Source: Parahoeflea halophila
Lineage (GTDB): Bacteria > Pseudomonadota > Alphaproteobacteria > Rhizobiales > Rhizobiaceae
Direction of reading: 5' to 3'
NCBI RefSeq assembly: GCF_900220985.1
Contig: NZ_OCPC01000002.1
Location: forward strand, 248,001-312,000
Length of the DNA: 64,000 nt
Each line of letters begins with the position of its first letter. Within the stretch, counting starts at the first letter, position 1. Of this stretch, positions 49,313 to 60,061 are shown piece after piece. A program made the position numbers and the translations under genes. Under the pieces are notes generated by a model. It was not told the origin of the DNA, did not search any database, and saw only the letters and a program-made list of their open reading frames with translations.

Positions 49313-51931
49313 CTAGCGCGGATCAATCTCGTCTTCGGTGGGCACCAAGATTTCGCGCTTGCCGGCATGGTTGGCGGCACTGATCACGCCTTCATTCTCC
49401 ATCCGCTCGATCAGCGAGGCGGCACGGTTGTAGCCGATGCCGAGCCGACGCTGGATGTAAGATGTCGAGGCCTTGCCGTCCCGCAACACGATGGCCACTG
49501 CCTGGTCGTAGGGATCGTCCGAATCAGCAAGGTTGCCGGTCCCGGCGGGACCATTGCCGCTGTCGCCTTCCTCGTCTTCCTCGGTGATCGCATCGAGATA
49601 TTCCGGAACGCCCTGGGTCTTGAGGAAGGAGACGATGTCCTCGACTTCCTTGTCCGAGACAAAGGGGCCGTGGACACGCTGGATCCGGCCACCGCCGGCC
49701 ATGTAGAGCATGTCGCCCATGCCAAGCAGCTGTTCGGCGCCCTGCTCGCCGAGAATCGTGCGCGAATCGATCTTCGAGGTGACCTGGAAGGAGATACGGG
49801 TCGGGAAGTTGGCCTTGATGGTGCCGGTGATGACATCCACCGAGGGACGCTGCGTCGCCATGATCACGTGGATACCGGCAGCACGGGCCATCTGCGCCAG
49901 CCGCTGCACCGCGCCCTCGATGTCCTTGCCGGCCACCATCATCAGGTCGGCCATCTCGTCGATCAGCACGACGATGTAGGGCAGCGGGGTCAGGTCGAAC
50001 TCTTCGGTCTCGTAGACTGCCTCGCCGGTGTCACGGTCGAAACCGGTCTGCACCGTCCGGGTGATCGGTTCACCAGAGGCTCTGGCCTGTTCCACCCGCG
50101 AATTGAAGCCGTCGATGTTGCGGACTCCGATCTTCGACATGTTCTTGTAGCGCTGTTCCATCTCTCGGACGGTCCATTTCAGCGCAACAACCGCCTTTTT
50201 CGGATCAGTCACCACCGGTGTCAGCAGATGCGGAATGCCGTCATAGACCGAAAGCTCGAGCATTTTCGGATCGATCATGATCAGGCGGCACTTGGACGGG
50301 TCCATCCGGTACAGGATCGACAGGATCATGGTGTTGATCGCTACCGACTTGCCCGAGCCGGTGGTGCCGGCAACCAGCACATGCGGCATCTTGGCGAGAT
50401 CGGCGATCACCGGCTCGCCGCCGATGGTCTTGCCCAGCGCCAGGCCTAGCTTGGCCTTCGAGGTTTCGAAATCCCGGCTGGCGATCATTTCGCGCAGGTA
50501 TACGGTTTCGCGCTTCTGGTTCGGCAACTCGATGCCGATGGCGTTGCGGCCCGGAACCACGGCGACACGAACCGCAATCGCACTCATCGAACGCGCGATG
50601 TCGTCGGCGAGTCCGATCACCCGCGAGGACTTGATGCCGGGAGCGGGTTCCAGTTCGTACAGGGTGACCACCGGGCCGGGCCGGACGTGAATGATCTCGC
50701 CCTTGACGCCGAAGTCCTGCAGAACACCCTCAAGCATGCGCGCATTCTGTTCCAGCGCCTGCGGCGACAGGGTCGAATCCTTGGCGATACTCGGCGCCTC
50801 TGACAGCAGGTGCACCGACGGCAGCGAGAAGCCCTGGTCGTCCAGCATCGAGCCCTGGGCGTCGCGATGCACGCGGCCGCCCGGTTTGGGACGCTCGGCC
50901 GGTGCGGAAATGCGCGTGGCCCTGGACGGCGCCGGTGCCGCCTGCGGCTGCCAATCGGATGCCGGATCATCGTCATAGTCCAGATCGTCCGACAGGATGC
51001 CCTCGGGAAGCGCCTCGTCTTCCATGTCAAACGGTGGCGCATCGTCAACCGCAACCGCTTGCCTGCGCACAGCAGGCCCGAAACCGGGCTCGATCCGTTC
51101 CGCATTCGGCCGGACCGGCGCCACCTGGTACAAGTCGTCGCCGGTTTCTGCGTGGCCGTCGTTCAGGTCAAAAGGCGACTCGGGCATGGCGCGCAGCTTT
51201 TTAAGCCGTGCCAGGCCTGTCATGCGGCGCACGTGCCCCCGTGCCGTAAACACTGCATGGGTGAGGGCCCCCAGCATCAGCGAACCGCTGGAGACCTCGT
51301 CCCCATCATCCTCTTCCTCTGCGACCGGTGCGTTGCCCGGTTCGGACACAGCCGCTCCGCCGGTGAGGCCAGCCCCGAACAGCAGCAGCCAGCAGGCCAC
51401 CGGTGCAATCAGCAGGCCCAGGATCACGGCAACAAGACCGGACGGGAAGCCACCGGTAAAGGCAGAGGGGATCTTCAGTGCCATATCGCCCAGCACGCCA
51501 CCCAGGCCATTGGGCAGCGGCCAGCTCTCCGTACGGGGCAACAACCCGAACAGCGCTGCGGTCAACCAAGCGCCGCCGAACCATGCGGCACCGCGGCGTG
51601 ACATCCGGTCGACCGGGCGATTGCGCAGCAGACCGATCGCCCAGAACAGTGCAGGCAACAGGCCGACAACCCCCGCCAATCCGAAAAACTGCATGATCAT
51701 GTCGGCAAAGGCAGCACCGGTGAAACCCAGGGCATTGTTCGGCACAGCGCCATTGGCGTTGGAAAAGCTCGGATCCGTCACGTTCCAGGTTGCAAGCGCG
51801 GCTATGGCGAGCACCAGCCCGGCGAGGACAGTCAGACCGATGACAAACCGGATCTGCCGCCGCACCAGATCGCCCAGCAAGCTGCTGTGAGAAGAAACAC
51901 CTGACGGGAGGGAGGATGAGCCTGACTGCAT
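49313..51931 (-). CDS. ftsK: DNA translocase FtsK
   Basis: The ATG at 51931 gives 872 residues; upstream in-frame sequence is not conserved-looking. The N-terminal third has four helices ([17 protein letters not shown] and others). A variable linker precedes the RecA-like motor with Walker [15 protein letters not shown] and Walker [14 protein letters not shown]. The C-terminal gamma winged helix ([19 protein letters not shown]) reads KOPS-type DNA sites. FtsK links division to dimer resolution. A CtrA-type palindrome lies 72 bp upstream of the start. Confidence 0.96.
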   Translation of the reverse strand: MQSGSSSLPSGVSSHSSLLGDLVRRQIRFVIGLTVLAGLVLAIAALATWNVTDPSFSNANGAVPNNALGFTGAAFADMIMQFFGLAGVVGLLPALFWAIGLLRNRPVDRMSRRGAAWFGGAWLTAALFGLLPRTESWPLPNGLGGVLGDMALKIPSAFTGGFPSGLVAVILGLLIAPVACWLLLFGAGLTGGAAVSEPGNAPVAEEEDDGDEVSSGSLMLGALTHAVFTARGHVRRMTGLARLKKLRAMPESPFDLNDGHAETGDDLYQVAPVRPNAERIEPGFGPAVRRQAVAVDDAPPFDMEDEALPEGILSDDLDYDDDPASDWQPQAAPAPSRATRISAPAERPKPGGRVHRDAQGSMLDDQGFSLPSVHLLSEAPSIAKDSTLSPQALEQNARMLEGVLQDFGVKGEIIHVRPGPVVTLYELEPAPGIKSSRVIGLADDIARSMSAIAVRVAVVPGRNAIGIELPNQKRETVYLREMIASRDFETSKAKLGLALGKTIGGEPVIADLAKMPHVLVAGTTGSGKSVAINTMILSILYRMDPSKCRLIMIDPKMLELSVYDGIPHLLTPVVTDPKKAVVALKWTVREMEQRYKNMSKIGVRNIDGFNSRVEQARASGEPITRTVQTGFDRDTGEAVYETEEFDLTPLPYIVVLIDEMADLMMVAGKDIEGAVQRLAQMARAAGIHVIMATQRPSVDVITGTIKANFPTRISFQVTSKIDSRTILGEQGAEQLLGMGDMLYMAGGGRIQRVHGPFVSDKEVEDIVSFLKTQGVPEYLDAITEEDEEGDSGNGPAGTGNLADSDDPYDQAVAIVLRDGKASTSYIQRRLGIGYNRAASLIERMENEGVISAANHAGKREILVPTEDEIDPR

Positions 51932-52002
51932 GGGTACACAATGTCCGAATCGGGTTTTGGGCCCTTGCGAGCCCATCTGCTGCCGATCTAACCATTGCCG
52001 GG

Positions 52003-52018
52003 TTAATACGGCATTAAC
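52003..52018 (-). promoter_or_regulatory. CtrA-type binding site upstream of ftsK
   Basis: A perfect TTAA-N7-TTAA core sits in a larger palindrome, with arms GGTTAAT and ATTAACC and 5-base spacer. It begins 72 bp upstream of the ftsK start. CtrA controls division genes in Alphaproteobacteria, so direct control of ftsK is likely but inferred. Confidence 0.6.
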
Positions 52019-52267
52019 CATGCATGCGCGGGATCAAGGACCATGTCGACGATCCTGAACAGCAAGGACAGGATGGCGTTGGTCACAAATTGCGAGCCGA
52101 CGGCACAACCATCCCCGCCCGAACCGCCAAAGGCAAAGGCAAAGGCAAGGGAATATCGAGGGCCGCCCAGATCACCACCAGCGCGGTCTTGGCGGTGTAC
52201 CGGATCGGCGCGGACAGCATGAAGCCCGCTCGGGCGCACAACCGGTGACAAAAGCGGGCAACGGCTA
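52019..52267. other. Intergenic stretch with a hexanucleotide repeat and degenerate small frames
   Basis: Between the ftsK promoter and the amtB terminator no convincing gene is seen. It holds three tandem CAAAGG units (52128-52145). Minus-strand frames here encode hydrophobic stretches (TAKTALVVIWAALDI, and in another frame [19 protein letters not shown]) that would join only through a frameshift, so a decayed small membrane protein is possible. Confidence 0.35.
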
Positions 52268-52297
52268 CAAAAAAAGGGGCCCGGCAGACCGGGCCCC
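52268..52297 (-). terminator. Intrinsic terminator of the glnK-amtB operon
   Basis: On the minus strand GGGGCCCGG and CCGGGCCCC (52297-52289 with 52284-52276) form a 9-bp stem with a 4-base loop, followed by a run of eight Ts. Confidence 0.85.
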
Positions 52298-52344
52298 AGA
52301 AGAAGGGATGGAACTCCATCCCGACGGGAGTCTTGTTAAGGCGC

Positions 52345-53691
52345 TCAGGCCTTGGTGAACTCCGGATAGGCTTCGACGCCGATTTCCGCCATGTCCATGC
52401 CCATCATCTCCTGCTCTTCCGTGGCGCGGATGCCGATGGTCGACTGGAGGATGTACCAGATCACCCCGGACACGATGAAGGTAAAGGCGCCGATCGAAAC
52501 GATGCCGAGGATCTGGGTGCCGTAGGAGATGTCCGGGTTGGAGAACGGCACGATGAAGGTGCCCCAGATACCCGCCAGAAGGTGAACCGGGATCGCGCCG
52601 ACCACGTCGTCGATCTTGAACTTGTCGAGCATCGGCACGGCGAACACCACGATCACACCGCCGATGGCGCCGATAATGACGGCTGTCAGCGGCGAAGGCA
52701 TGAGCGGTTCGGCAGTGATCGAGACCAGGCCAGCCAGTGCGCCGTTGAGCGCCATGGTGACATCGATCTTCTTATACATGACCTGGGTGAGGATGATGGC
52801 CGCGACCACGCCGCCGCAAGCCGCAAGGTTGGTGTTGGCGAAGATCCGGCTGATGTCGGAAACGTCGCCGTTCGAACCCATGGCAAGCTGCGACGCGCCG
52901 TTGAAACCGAACCAGCCGAGCCAGAGAATGAAGGTGCCGAGCGTGGCAAGCGCCATGTTCGAACCGGGCATCGGGATGACCTTGCCGTCAGAACCGTACT
53001 TGCCCTTGCGCGCACCGAGGATAATGGCACCGGCGAGTGCGGCCCAGCCACCGACCGAATGAACCAGCGTCGAGCCGGCAAAGTCGGAGAAACCGGCTTC
53101 GCTGAGCCAGCCGGCACCCCATTGCCAGGAGCCGGTGATCGGATAGAGCACGCCGGTCAGGATGGCAGTGAAGATCAGGAACGGCCACAGCTTGATGCGC
53201 TCGGCCAGGGTGCCCGAGACGATCGATGCCGTGGTGGCGCAGAACACCATCTGGAAGAACCAGTCGGAGGCCACCGAGTAGTCGCCCTCGTTGGCCGTGC
53301 CCGCATCGGGCCAGCTGTAGGGCATCGGCGTGCCGAAGAAACCGCCATTGACGTCGGTGTACATCAGCGAGTAGCCGATGATCCAGAACATAAGGCCGGC
53401 AATCGAATAGAGCGCAATGTTCTTCAGGCATTGCATGGATACGTTCTTGGAACGCACCAGGCCGGCTTCAAGCATGGCAAAGCCCGCGGCCATCCACATG
53501 ACCAGAAAGCCGCCGATGAGAAACAGGAGCGTGTTGAAGATGAAGGCCGTTTCCGCAGCCGATGCGAATTCCGGCGCCGCAGCGGTCTCAGCCGCTTCCT
53601 GGGCGAGAGCGGGAGCAGCAAAGGCGGCAAGTGCGCCTGCTGCCAAAAGTCCAAGCCGAAGCGGGGATGTGGGTGACATCTGAAGTGTCAT
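52345..53691 (-). CDS. amtB: Ammonium transporter AmtB
   Basis: The ATG at 53691 has GGAGATA upstream and gives 448 residues with a signal-like N-terminus (LGLLAAGALAAFAAPALAQ) and 11 helices. The Amt hallmark FQMVFCATTASIVSG and VHSVGGWAALAGA are present, together with GIWGTFIVPF. It conducts ammonium and is gated by GlnK. It follows glnK by 19 bp. Confidence 0.96.
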   Translation of the reverse strand: MTLQMSPTSPLRLGLLAAGALAAFAAPALAQEAAETAAAPEFASAAETAFIFNTLLFLIGGFLVMWMAAGFAMLEAGLVRSKNVSMQCLKNIALYSIAGLMFWIIGYSLMYTDVNGGFFGTPMPYSWPDAGTANEGDYSVASDWFFQMVFCATTASIVSGTLAERIKLWPFLIFTAILTGVLYPITGSWQWGAGWLSEAGFSDFAGSTLVHSVGGWAALAGAIILGARKGKYGSDGKVIPMPGSNMALATLGTFILWLGWFGFNGASQLAMGSNGDVSDISRIFANTNLAACGGVVAAIILTQVMYKKIDVTMALNGALAGLVSITAEPLMPSPLTAVIIGAIGGVIVVFAVPMLDKFKIDDVVGAIPVHLLAGIWGTFIVPFSNPDISYGTQILGIVSIGAFTFIVSGVIWYILQSTIGIRATEEQEMMGMDMAEIGVEAYPEFTKA

Positions 53692-53710
53692 GGAAATATC
53701 TCCTGTTGCC

Positions 53711-54193
<483 letters not shown>

Positions 54194-54279
54194 TCATTTC
54201 AGGTTACGGGATTCGAACCGATGGCGTGGCACACCATCTGAGATGAATAATTAGGCAATAATCAATGTGTGCACAAATT

Positions 54280-55158
54280 TTAGGCTATTGCCCGATCTCG
54301 AATCAATCCCTCTTGCGCCACCGATGCAATCAGCTTGCCGTCGCGCTGATACAGGCTGCCCCGGGTAAAGCCGCGGCCACCATTCGTGTTGGGAGAATCC
54401 ATCGAGTAGAGCAACCAGTCATCGAGCCGGCACGGCCGGTGAAACCACATCGCATGATCGAGACTCGCGACCTGCAGGTCACGGTCGAACACCGACCGGC
54501 CATGCGCAAACAGGGCCGTGTCGAGCAGCGTCATGTCGGAGAGATAGGCGAGGATGGCCGCTTGAATGATCTGGTCGTCAGGCACAGGCCCCGTGGTCCG
54601 CACCCAGACCTTCTGCTGCGCATCGAGCTTCTGGTCGGAAATATAGTGCTGCAACGACAGCGGCCGGACCTCGATCGGCCGTTCGCGCTCCCAGTAGTTG
54701 CGGATATGGTCGGGCGCGCCTTTCAGGAATGCCGCGCGCATTTCCTCCTTGCCCGGCAGATCCTCCGGCTGCGCGACCCGGGGAATCGGGTCCTGGTATT
54801 CAAGCCCCTCTTCGGCCTTCTGGAAGGAAGCCGACAGCGAAAAGATCGCCTTTCCATGCTGGATTGCAACCACCGAACGGGTCGCGAAGCTCATCCCGTC
54901 CCGGATCCGGTCGACTTCGTAGATGATCGGTGCTGCGGGGTCTCCCGGCCGCATGAAATAGGCATGCAGCGAATGCACCAGCCGGTCCGCCGCAATCGTC
55001 CGCTGGGCCGCGACCAGCGCCTGTCCGATCACCTGGCCGCCAAACACCCGCTGCCAGCCGACCTGCGGGCTGGTTCCGCGAAACAGATCCTGTTCGAGCC
55101 GTTCGATGTCGAGGCTGGACAGCAGTTGTTCCATGGCAGTGGCAGCAGGACGCGACAT
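54280..55158 (-). CDS. tesB: Acyl-CoA thioesterase II
   Basis: A 292-residue double hot-dog thioesterase. RVFGGQVIGQALVAA and HSLHAYFMRPGDPAAPI form the N-terminal hot-dog; ASLDHAMWFHRPCRLDDWLLY the second, with the catalytic Asp of LDHAMWFH. It hydrolyses medium- to long-chain acyl-CoAs. It follows the glnK-amtB promoter region on the same strand but upstream. Confidence 0.95.
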   Translation of the reverse strand: MSRPAATAMEQLLSSLDIERLEQDLFRGTSPQVGWQRVFGGQVIGQALVAAQRTIAADRLVHSLHAYFMRPGDPAAPIIYEVDRIRDGMSFATRSVVAIQHGKAIFSLSASFQKAEEGLEYQDPIPRVAQPEDLPGKEEMRAAFLKGAPDHIRNYWERERPIEVRPLSLQHYISDQKLDAQQKVWVRTTGPVPDDQIIQAAILAYLSDMTLLDTALFAHGRSVFDRDLQVASLDHAMWFHRPCRLDDWLLYSMDSPNTNGGRGFTRGSLYQRDGKLIASVAQEGLIRDRAIA

Positions 55159-55343
55159 TTTGGTACTCTCGCAGTGGTGGGCTGGACGGTGACAATGCGG
55201 TATACGGTGTCACAACGCCGCTGCAAAGTCCGGAGCCGCCATTGGCACGCCACAAAGCTGCCCAAGCTTAAAGGAATTGTCGCCAGGTGCCGGGCCGGAT
55301 GCTCGGTCGGAGAGTGGGCCAGAGAGTGGGAAGGAAACATGCG

Positions 55344-56570
55344 ATGACGACCGAGAGCCTCGATATTCTGGTGTGTGGCGGCGGCTATGTCGGCCTTTCC
55401 ACCGCTGTGGTGCTGAAGCTCGCCAGCCCCTCGCTGAAAATCGCTGTCATCGACGCTGCCCCCCCTGAAGTCTGGCGCAAGGACCAGCGCGCCTCGGCCA
55501 TTGCCGCAGGCGCCAAGAACCTTCTCAGGACCCTCGGAGTCTGGGATGCGATCGAGCCCGAGGCCCAGGCCATCAATGACATGGTGATCACCGATTCACG
55601 CACCTCCGATCCGGTACGTCCGGTGTTCCTGACATTTGACGGCAAGATCGAGGACGGCGAACCCTTCGCCCACATGGCGCCGAATGTCGCCATGGTGGCC
55701 GCCTTGCGCGACAAGGCCGCCGAAATCGGCGTCGAAATCCACCAGTCCGCCGCTGCAACCGCGCTCGACATCACCGAGCGCGACGCCCGCGTCGAAACGA
55801 AGGATGGCCGTGTGTTTGCTGCCCGGCTTGTGATCGCCGCCGACGGCGTCAAGTCCAGCTTGCGCGAAATGGCCGGCATCAAGACCCAGCACTGGGAATA
55901 TGGCCAGTCAGGTATTGTCACCACCGTCGCGCATGAACGGCCGCACAATGGCCGTGCCGAGGAACATTTCCTGCCCTCCGGTCCCTTCGCCATCCTGCCG
56001 CTGACCGGTAACCGCTCGTCCCTGGTCTGGACCGAACGCACCGAAACCGCCAACAGGCTTGTCGCGGAAGATGATTTTGTCTTCGAGGCCGAGCTGGAAC
56101 GCCGGTTCGGCCACCATCTGGGCGCGCTGAGCGTTGAAGGCGGCCGCCGCGCCTTTCCACTGGGCCTGACCCTGGCCCGTGATTTCGTCAAGCCACGCCT
56201 GGCACTGGCCGGCGACGCCGCGCACGGTATCCACCCCGTCGCGGGCCAGGGTCTCAATCTCGGCTTCCGTGATGTCGCAGCCCTGGCCGAAACGGTCGTC
56301 GAGGCCAACAGGCTGGGCCTCGATATCGGGTCCCTGACGGTGCTCGAGCGCTACCAGACCTGGCGGCGTTTCGACACGGTGCGCATGGGAATGACCAGCG
56401 ACGTGCTGACCCGGATGTTCTCCAACGACATCACGCCGCTGCGGCTGATCCGTGACTTCGGTCTCGGACTGGTGGACCGGATGCCGGCGATGAAGCGCTA
56501 CTTCATCAATCAGGCAGCTGGCATCCCCGATGCCTCCGGCCCAAGGCTGCTGCGCGGCGAGGCCATCTGA
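55344..56570 (+). CDS. UbiH/COQ6-family FAD monooxygenase
   Basis: The ATG at 55344 has AAGGAAA upstream and gives 408 residues. The Rossmann FAD motif is LVCGGGYVGLSTAVVL, the DG motif VIAADGVKSSLREMAG and the GD motif LAGDAAHGIHPVAGQGLNLG. This family hydroxylates the ubiquinone ring; which position is uncertain. Divergent from tesB, convergent with a TetR gene. Confidence 0.9.
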   Translation: MTTESLDILVCGGGYVGLSTAVVLKLASPSLKIAVIDAAPPEVWRKDQRASAIAAGAKNLLRTLGVWDAIEPEAQAINDMVITDSRTSDPVRPVFLTFDGKIEDGEPFAHMAPNVAMVAALRDKAAEIGVEIHQSAAATALDITERDARVETKDGRVFAARLVIAADGVKSSLREMAGIKTQHWEYGQSGIVTTVAHERPHNGRAEEHFLPSGPFAILPLTGNRSSLVWTERTETANRLVAEDDFVFEAELERRFGHHLGALSVEGGRRAFPLGLTLARDFVKPRLALAGDAAHGIHPVAGQGLNLGFRDVAALAETVVEANRLGLDIGSLTVLERYQTWRRFDTVRMGMTSDVLTRMFSNDITPLRLIRDFGLGLVDRMPAMKRYFINQAAGIPDASGPRLLRGEAI

Positions 56571-56606
56571 ACCGAACGCGGCTTTTCGCCGGTTCGAAGG
56601 CAGCAG

Positions 56607-57179
56607 TCAGGACGTGATCTGCAGGCTGTGTTCGGCGCGGCGCAGGCTTTCGGTCAGCACGGTCATGTCGTTGAACGCGTGCGCCAGCGCGATGCCGCCC
56701 TGCCATTCGATCACCACCGCGCGCGCCCGCCCCAGCGCGATGGATGGCCGGGGGCCGGTTTTCTGCAGCTCGCGGGCAATGAAACTGACCAGCAGCTCGA
56801 AGCTCCGGCCGGCGCGCGCCGAGGCTTCGGGCGCTAGACCGCGGAAATCTCTCACCGCAGCACTGATCGGGCAGCCATTCTCCACCCGGCTCCGGTTGGA
56901 TTGGCCGAGCCGTTGCAACAGGAAGCGGATGCGCTCGCGCGGGTCCGGCGACGCGGCCTCGGCCTCCTGGATCAGCGATTGTGTCTCCTCGACAAACACG
57001 ATTGCAACCGCCAGCGCCAGCTCGGCCTTGGTCTTGAAATAGTAGAACATGTTGCCCTGCGGGACACCGGCCGCGCGGGCGATGTCGGCGATGCTGGTGG
57101 CCGAAAACCCATTGACCCAGAACAGCCGCGCCGCGGCGGCAACAATCGCCTCCCGTCTCTGATCGCCTTTTTTCGACAT
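56607..57179 (-). CDS. TetR-family transcriptional regulator
   Basis: The ATG at 57179 gives 190 residues. The HTH is ATSIADIARAAGVPQGNMFYYF. The C-terminal domain has NGCPISAAVRDF, the TetR_C_33-like segment often containing a reactive Cys. Such relatives repress quinone or electrophile-responsive genes. The target is unknown; no divergent partner gene is evident. Confidence 0.88.
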   Translation of the reverse strand: MSKKGDQRREAIVAAAARLFWVNGFSATSIADIARAAGVPQGNMFYYFKTKAELALAVAIVFVEETQSLIQEAEAASPDPRERIRFLLQRLGQSNRSRVENGCPISAAVRDFRGLAPEASARAGRSFELLVSFIARELQKTGPRPSIALGRARAVVIEWQGGIALAHAFNDMTVLTESLRRAEHSLQITS

Positions 57180-57277
57180 AAAGCCCGCACTTATGATTTG
57201 GATGGCTGACTTATATTCGGGCAGTTCGCTGCCTCCCGTCAAGCACAGGCAAGACCCACAGCTAACGGAATGGATAT

Positions 57278-57499
57278 TCAGTCGTTGTCTGGAAGCTCGC
57301 GTGCTTCGGAAACAAGCATGATCGGAATGCCATCACGAACCGGATAGGCCAGCTTACCCCGTTCCGACACGAGTTCATCGCGGTCCGGATCAAACTTCAG
57401 CGGTCCGCTTGTCAGCGGGCACACCAAGAGTTCGAGCATCTTGACGTCGACGACGCCTCTGGCCCGGATACCCGTGGTTGGTTCAGTCTGTTTTGCCAT
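57278..57499 (-). CDS. Trm112-family protein
   Basis: A 73-residue zinc-ribbon-type protein. The conserved core is [17 protein letters not shown] and [18 protein letters not shown]. In bacteria the family (YcaR-like) has no settled role, and the metal cysteines are reduced to one here. It is last in the ProX-CnoX-LON-Trm112 operon, 15 bp after the LON gene. Confidence 0.9.
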   Translation of the reverse strand: MAKQTEPTTGIRARGVVDVKMLELLVCPLTSGPLKFDPDRDELVSERGKLAYPVRDGIPIMLVSEARELPDND

Positions 57500-57514
57500 G
57501 GTGATCGGACACGC

Positions 57515-58189
57515 CTATTGCAGAACAGGGCCATGATCGTCCGAATCACGGGCCAGAGCAATCTCGGTGATGGCTATCAGCGTTTCGGCCCGTATCTTCA
57601 GATTGTCCGCCTCCAACAGCGCCTGCTTTTCCGCCGGACCGTAAGGCGACATCATCGACAACGAATTGACCAGCGATTCGGTGCTTGCCCGCTCCACAGA
57701 GCTCCAGTCGGCTTCCAGATCATTGGCCTCAAGATAGGCTCTGAAGCTGTCCAGCAGTGCCTTGCGGTCGACTTCCTTGCCCTGATCACCCGCTTCGAGG
57801 TCGCCGAGAAAGGGGGAGATCCGGCATATCCGGTAGGGCTTGCGCCGGTTCAGCTCCTCCCCAATCCGAAACCTGCACACACCGCCAAGGGTGATGATGT
57901 AGCGGCCATCGCCGGTTTCGGCAAAGGAAGTGATGCGTCCGAGGCAGCCGACAGAGCACAGGTCTTCCACCGGTCCTCTGCGTTGCGTCCCATCAACCAG
58001 CGCTGGCTGGATCACGCCGATCAACCGGTCCGAACTCATCGCATCGTCAAGCATCGACAAATAGCGCGGCTCGAAAATGTTGAGCGGCAATTGTGCGCCC
58101 GGCAGCAACAGTGCGCCCGAGAGCGGGAACACCGGAATCTGCTCCGGAATATCTGCTTCAACCCTGTAGGATTTGTTTCCGACCTGCAT
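57515..58189 (-). CDS. LON-substrate-binding domain protein
   Basis: A 224-residue protein made only of the N-terminal LON/PUA-like domain: IPVFPLSGALLLPGAQLPLN, EPRYLSMLDDAM and VGCLGRITSFAETGDGRY. There is no AAA or protease domain. It is thought to act in protein quality control. It sits between CnoX and Trm112, a conserved rhizobial operon. Confidence 0.92.
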   Translation of the reverse strand: MQVGNKSYRVEADIPEQIPVFPLSGALLLPGAQLPLNIFEPRYLSMLDDAMSSDRLIGVIQPALVDGTQRRGPVEDLCSVGCLGRITSFAETGDGRYIITLGGVCRFRIGEELNRRKPYRICRISPFLGDLEAGDQGKEVDRKALLDSFRAYLEANDLEADWSSVERASTESLVNSLSMMSPYGPAEKQALLEADNLKIRAETLIAITEIALARDSDDHGPVLQ

Positions 58190-58271
58190 GCCTTTAAGCC
58201 TTCATGTTCGCCATACCCGGTGATGTGGGGCAAGGCGCCGAAATCTCAAGTGCCTGAGTGCGATCCAGAAT

Positions 58272-59282
58272 TCACGAAAACAGCAGTGACGACAGCTTGC
58301 GACGGGCTGACAGGGTCGCCGGATCAACCGGTCCCCAGGCTTCGAAAAATTCGAGCAGCATCTTGCGCGCCGCCTCGTCTTCCCATTTCGGGTCCGCGCG
58401 CATGATCGTGAACAGCTCGTCGGCAGCCGCTTCCCTTTTTCCCTTCGCATTCAGGATCTTGGCAAACTGGATCCGGGCCTCGTGATCTGCCGGATTGGAA
58501 GCCAGGCGCGCCTCGAGCTCAACCGGGTCACCCAGTTCGGACACCTCCCTGGCCATCTCGTGACGTTTGAACACGGCGGCAATCTCGGGATCCTTGCGGT
58601 CCTCTACAGGCACCGCGTTAAGCAGCTTCTCCGCGCGGTCGAGTTCACCGGCAGCCAGCATGCAGGCGGCCATCCCGGTTATCGCGCCGACATGGCCCTG
58701 ATCGCTCTGCAGAACCGCGCCGAAACCGCGCGCTGCCGTTTCAATGTCACCGGCAGCCAGCGCCTCGCGCGATTGGGTTATAATCTGTGTGATCTGCTCA
58801 TCGGCGGATGAGGCCGGTGCGGGGCCGGCCACCTTGTCGATAAACTCGCGGATCTGGCTTTCGGGCAGCGCACCCATGAAACCATCAACCGGCTTGCCAC
58901 CGGCAAAGGCGACGACAGCCGGGATCGACTGGATGCCCATCTGTCCCGGGATCGCCGGGTGGTCGTCGATGTTGAGCTTGACCAGCTTGACCCGGCCATT
59001 GGCTTCCCTGACCACCTTCTCGATGATTGGGGTAAGCTGCTTGCAGGGTCCACACCAGGGCGCCCAGAAATCCACCAGCACGGTAACATCCCGCGAGGCC
59101 TGGATCACATCGGCGGTGAACCCGGCGGTGGTGGTGTCCGAAATCAGCTCTCCGGCAACGCCGCCACCCTGGGGCCCGGTCTGAGCAGGTTGTGCGGCAG
59201 GCTTGGCCTGGTCGCCAAAGGTAACCGTGCCGCTCATCTGGCCACCGGAAGCCGGCGCATAGGGGTTGTCGTGGTCGCTCAT
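58272..59282 (-). CDS. Thioredoxin-TPR chaperedoxin CnoX (YbbN)
   Basis: A 336-residue fusion. A 45-residue flexible leader is followed by a thioredoxin domain with active site WAPWCGPCK (Cys77 and Cys80) and cis-Pro segment IQSIPAVVAF. The C-terminal half is TPR-like helices. CnoX protects and holds unfolded proteins under oxidative stress and works with GroEL. Here both Cys are kept, unlike in E. coli YbbN. Confidence 0.93.
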   Translation of the reverse strand: MSDHDNPYAPASGGQMSGTVTFGDQAKPAAQPAQTGPQGGGVAGELISDTTTAGFTADVIQASRDVTVLVDFWAPWCGPCKQLTPIIEKVVREANGRVKLVKLNIDDHPAIPGQMGIQSIPAVVAFAGGKPVDGFMGALPESQIREFIDKVAGPAPASSADEQITQIITQSREALAAGDIETAARGFGAVLQSDQGHVGAITGMAACMLAAGELDRAEKLLNAVPVEDRKDPEIAAVFKRHEMAREVSELGDPVELEARLASNPADHEARIQFAKILNAKGKREAAADELFTIMRADPKWEDEAARKMLLEFFEAWGPVDPATLSARRKLSSLLFS

Positions 59283-59331
59283 GGGTCTGATTCCGTGCCT
59301 GCTGAATAGATACGCCTGTCAAAGTCGTGTT

Positions 59332-59829
59332 TTAGACCGAAACTTTCAAGATCTTCGGCTCGTGCCCGGTATGGGCGAGGAAGCGTTTCAGATCATCCCG
59401 CCCGATGGAAGTGGTCGCGTCATTGCTCAGCGGATGGGCGTTGATAGTGTCATGCTCCAGAAGCGGGGCGTCAATGACGATTGTCACCTCCTGGTCCGGA
59501 TCGTTGATCGCACAGAAGATCGTCACCGAGCCTGGCGTCACGCCCAGCTTCTCCATCAGGGCTTCCGGCTTGCCGAAGGACACCCGGCCGCTGGCGCCGA
59601 TCAGGCCGTGGATCGTCTTCAGATTCACTTCCGCGTTCTCTTCCAGCGTCACCAGAAAATAGGCACCTTTCTTGTCCTTCAGAAACAGGTTCTTGGTATG
59701 CCCGCCGGGGATCTCGTCCCTGAGGCCTTGCGATTCGGCAACGGTGAACACCGGAGCGTGGTCAACGGTCGGGTGCGCGATGCCGAGCGCATCCAGGCAG
59801 TCAAACAGGTCCTGACGGGTTTTGGGCAT
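59332..59829 (-). CDS. Prolyl-tRNA deacylase ProX/YbaK type
   Basis: The ATG at 59829 gives 165 residues. The YbaK/EbsC fold is seen in HTKNLFLKDKKGAYFLV, with the catalytic-site Lys in GHTKNLF, and GSVTIFCAIND. The family clears mischarged Ala-tRNA-Pro. It heads the four-gene minus-strand operon, 49 bp before CnoX. Confidence 0.9.
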   Translation of the reverse strand: MPKTRQDLFDCLDALGIAHPTVDHAPVFTVAESQGLRDEIPGGHTKNLFLKDKKGAYFLVTLEENAEVNLKTIHGLIGASGRVSFGKPEALMEKLGVTPGSVTIFCAINDPDQEVTIVIDAPLLEHDTINAHPLSNDATTSIGRDDLKRFLAHTGHEPKILKVSV

Positions 59830-60061
59830 GGGATCAACTCTTGCTGGATTGTGGATCTGTTCAGATTTGGCCGCCACCGGGCGAAACGCGCCTCGCCATT
59901 GGTAGCCATCATGTGGCCTCTTGATAGGCAACCCGGCAGACCAGCGCAATGGTTTGGGGTTTCACGCCGGAACCGCCTCGTTTCCGGTAGCGGCCCACAG
60001 GCTGCAAGCCCCTCAAAACACCTGCAAATGCGATATAGTGCAAATCACTGAAAATTCCCTG
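59830..60061. other. Gap between ProX and tRNA-Gly promoter
   Basis: Part of a 323-bp gene-free stretch. No gene is seen. A GC-rich hairpin (CCGGAA with TTCCGG) lies near 59968-59988. The remaining frames are antisense-like and lack start signals. Confidence 0.4.

Noticed and set aside
54200-54280. Possible NtrC dyad upstream of glnK
   Set aside because: Only single weak TGCAC or GGTG elements were found, not a paired TGCACC-N5-GGTGCA.
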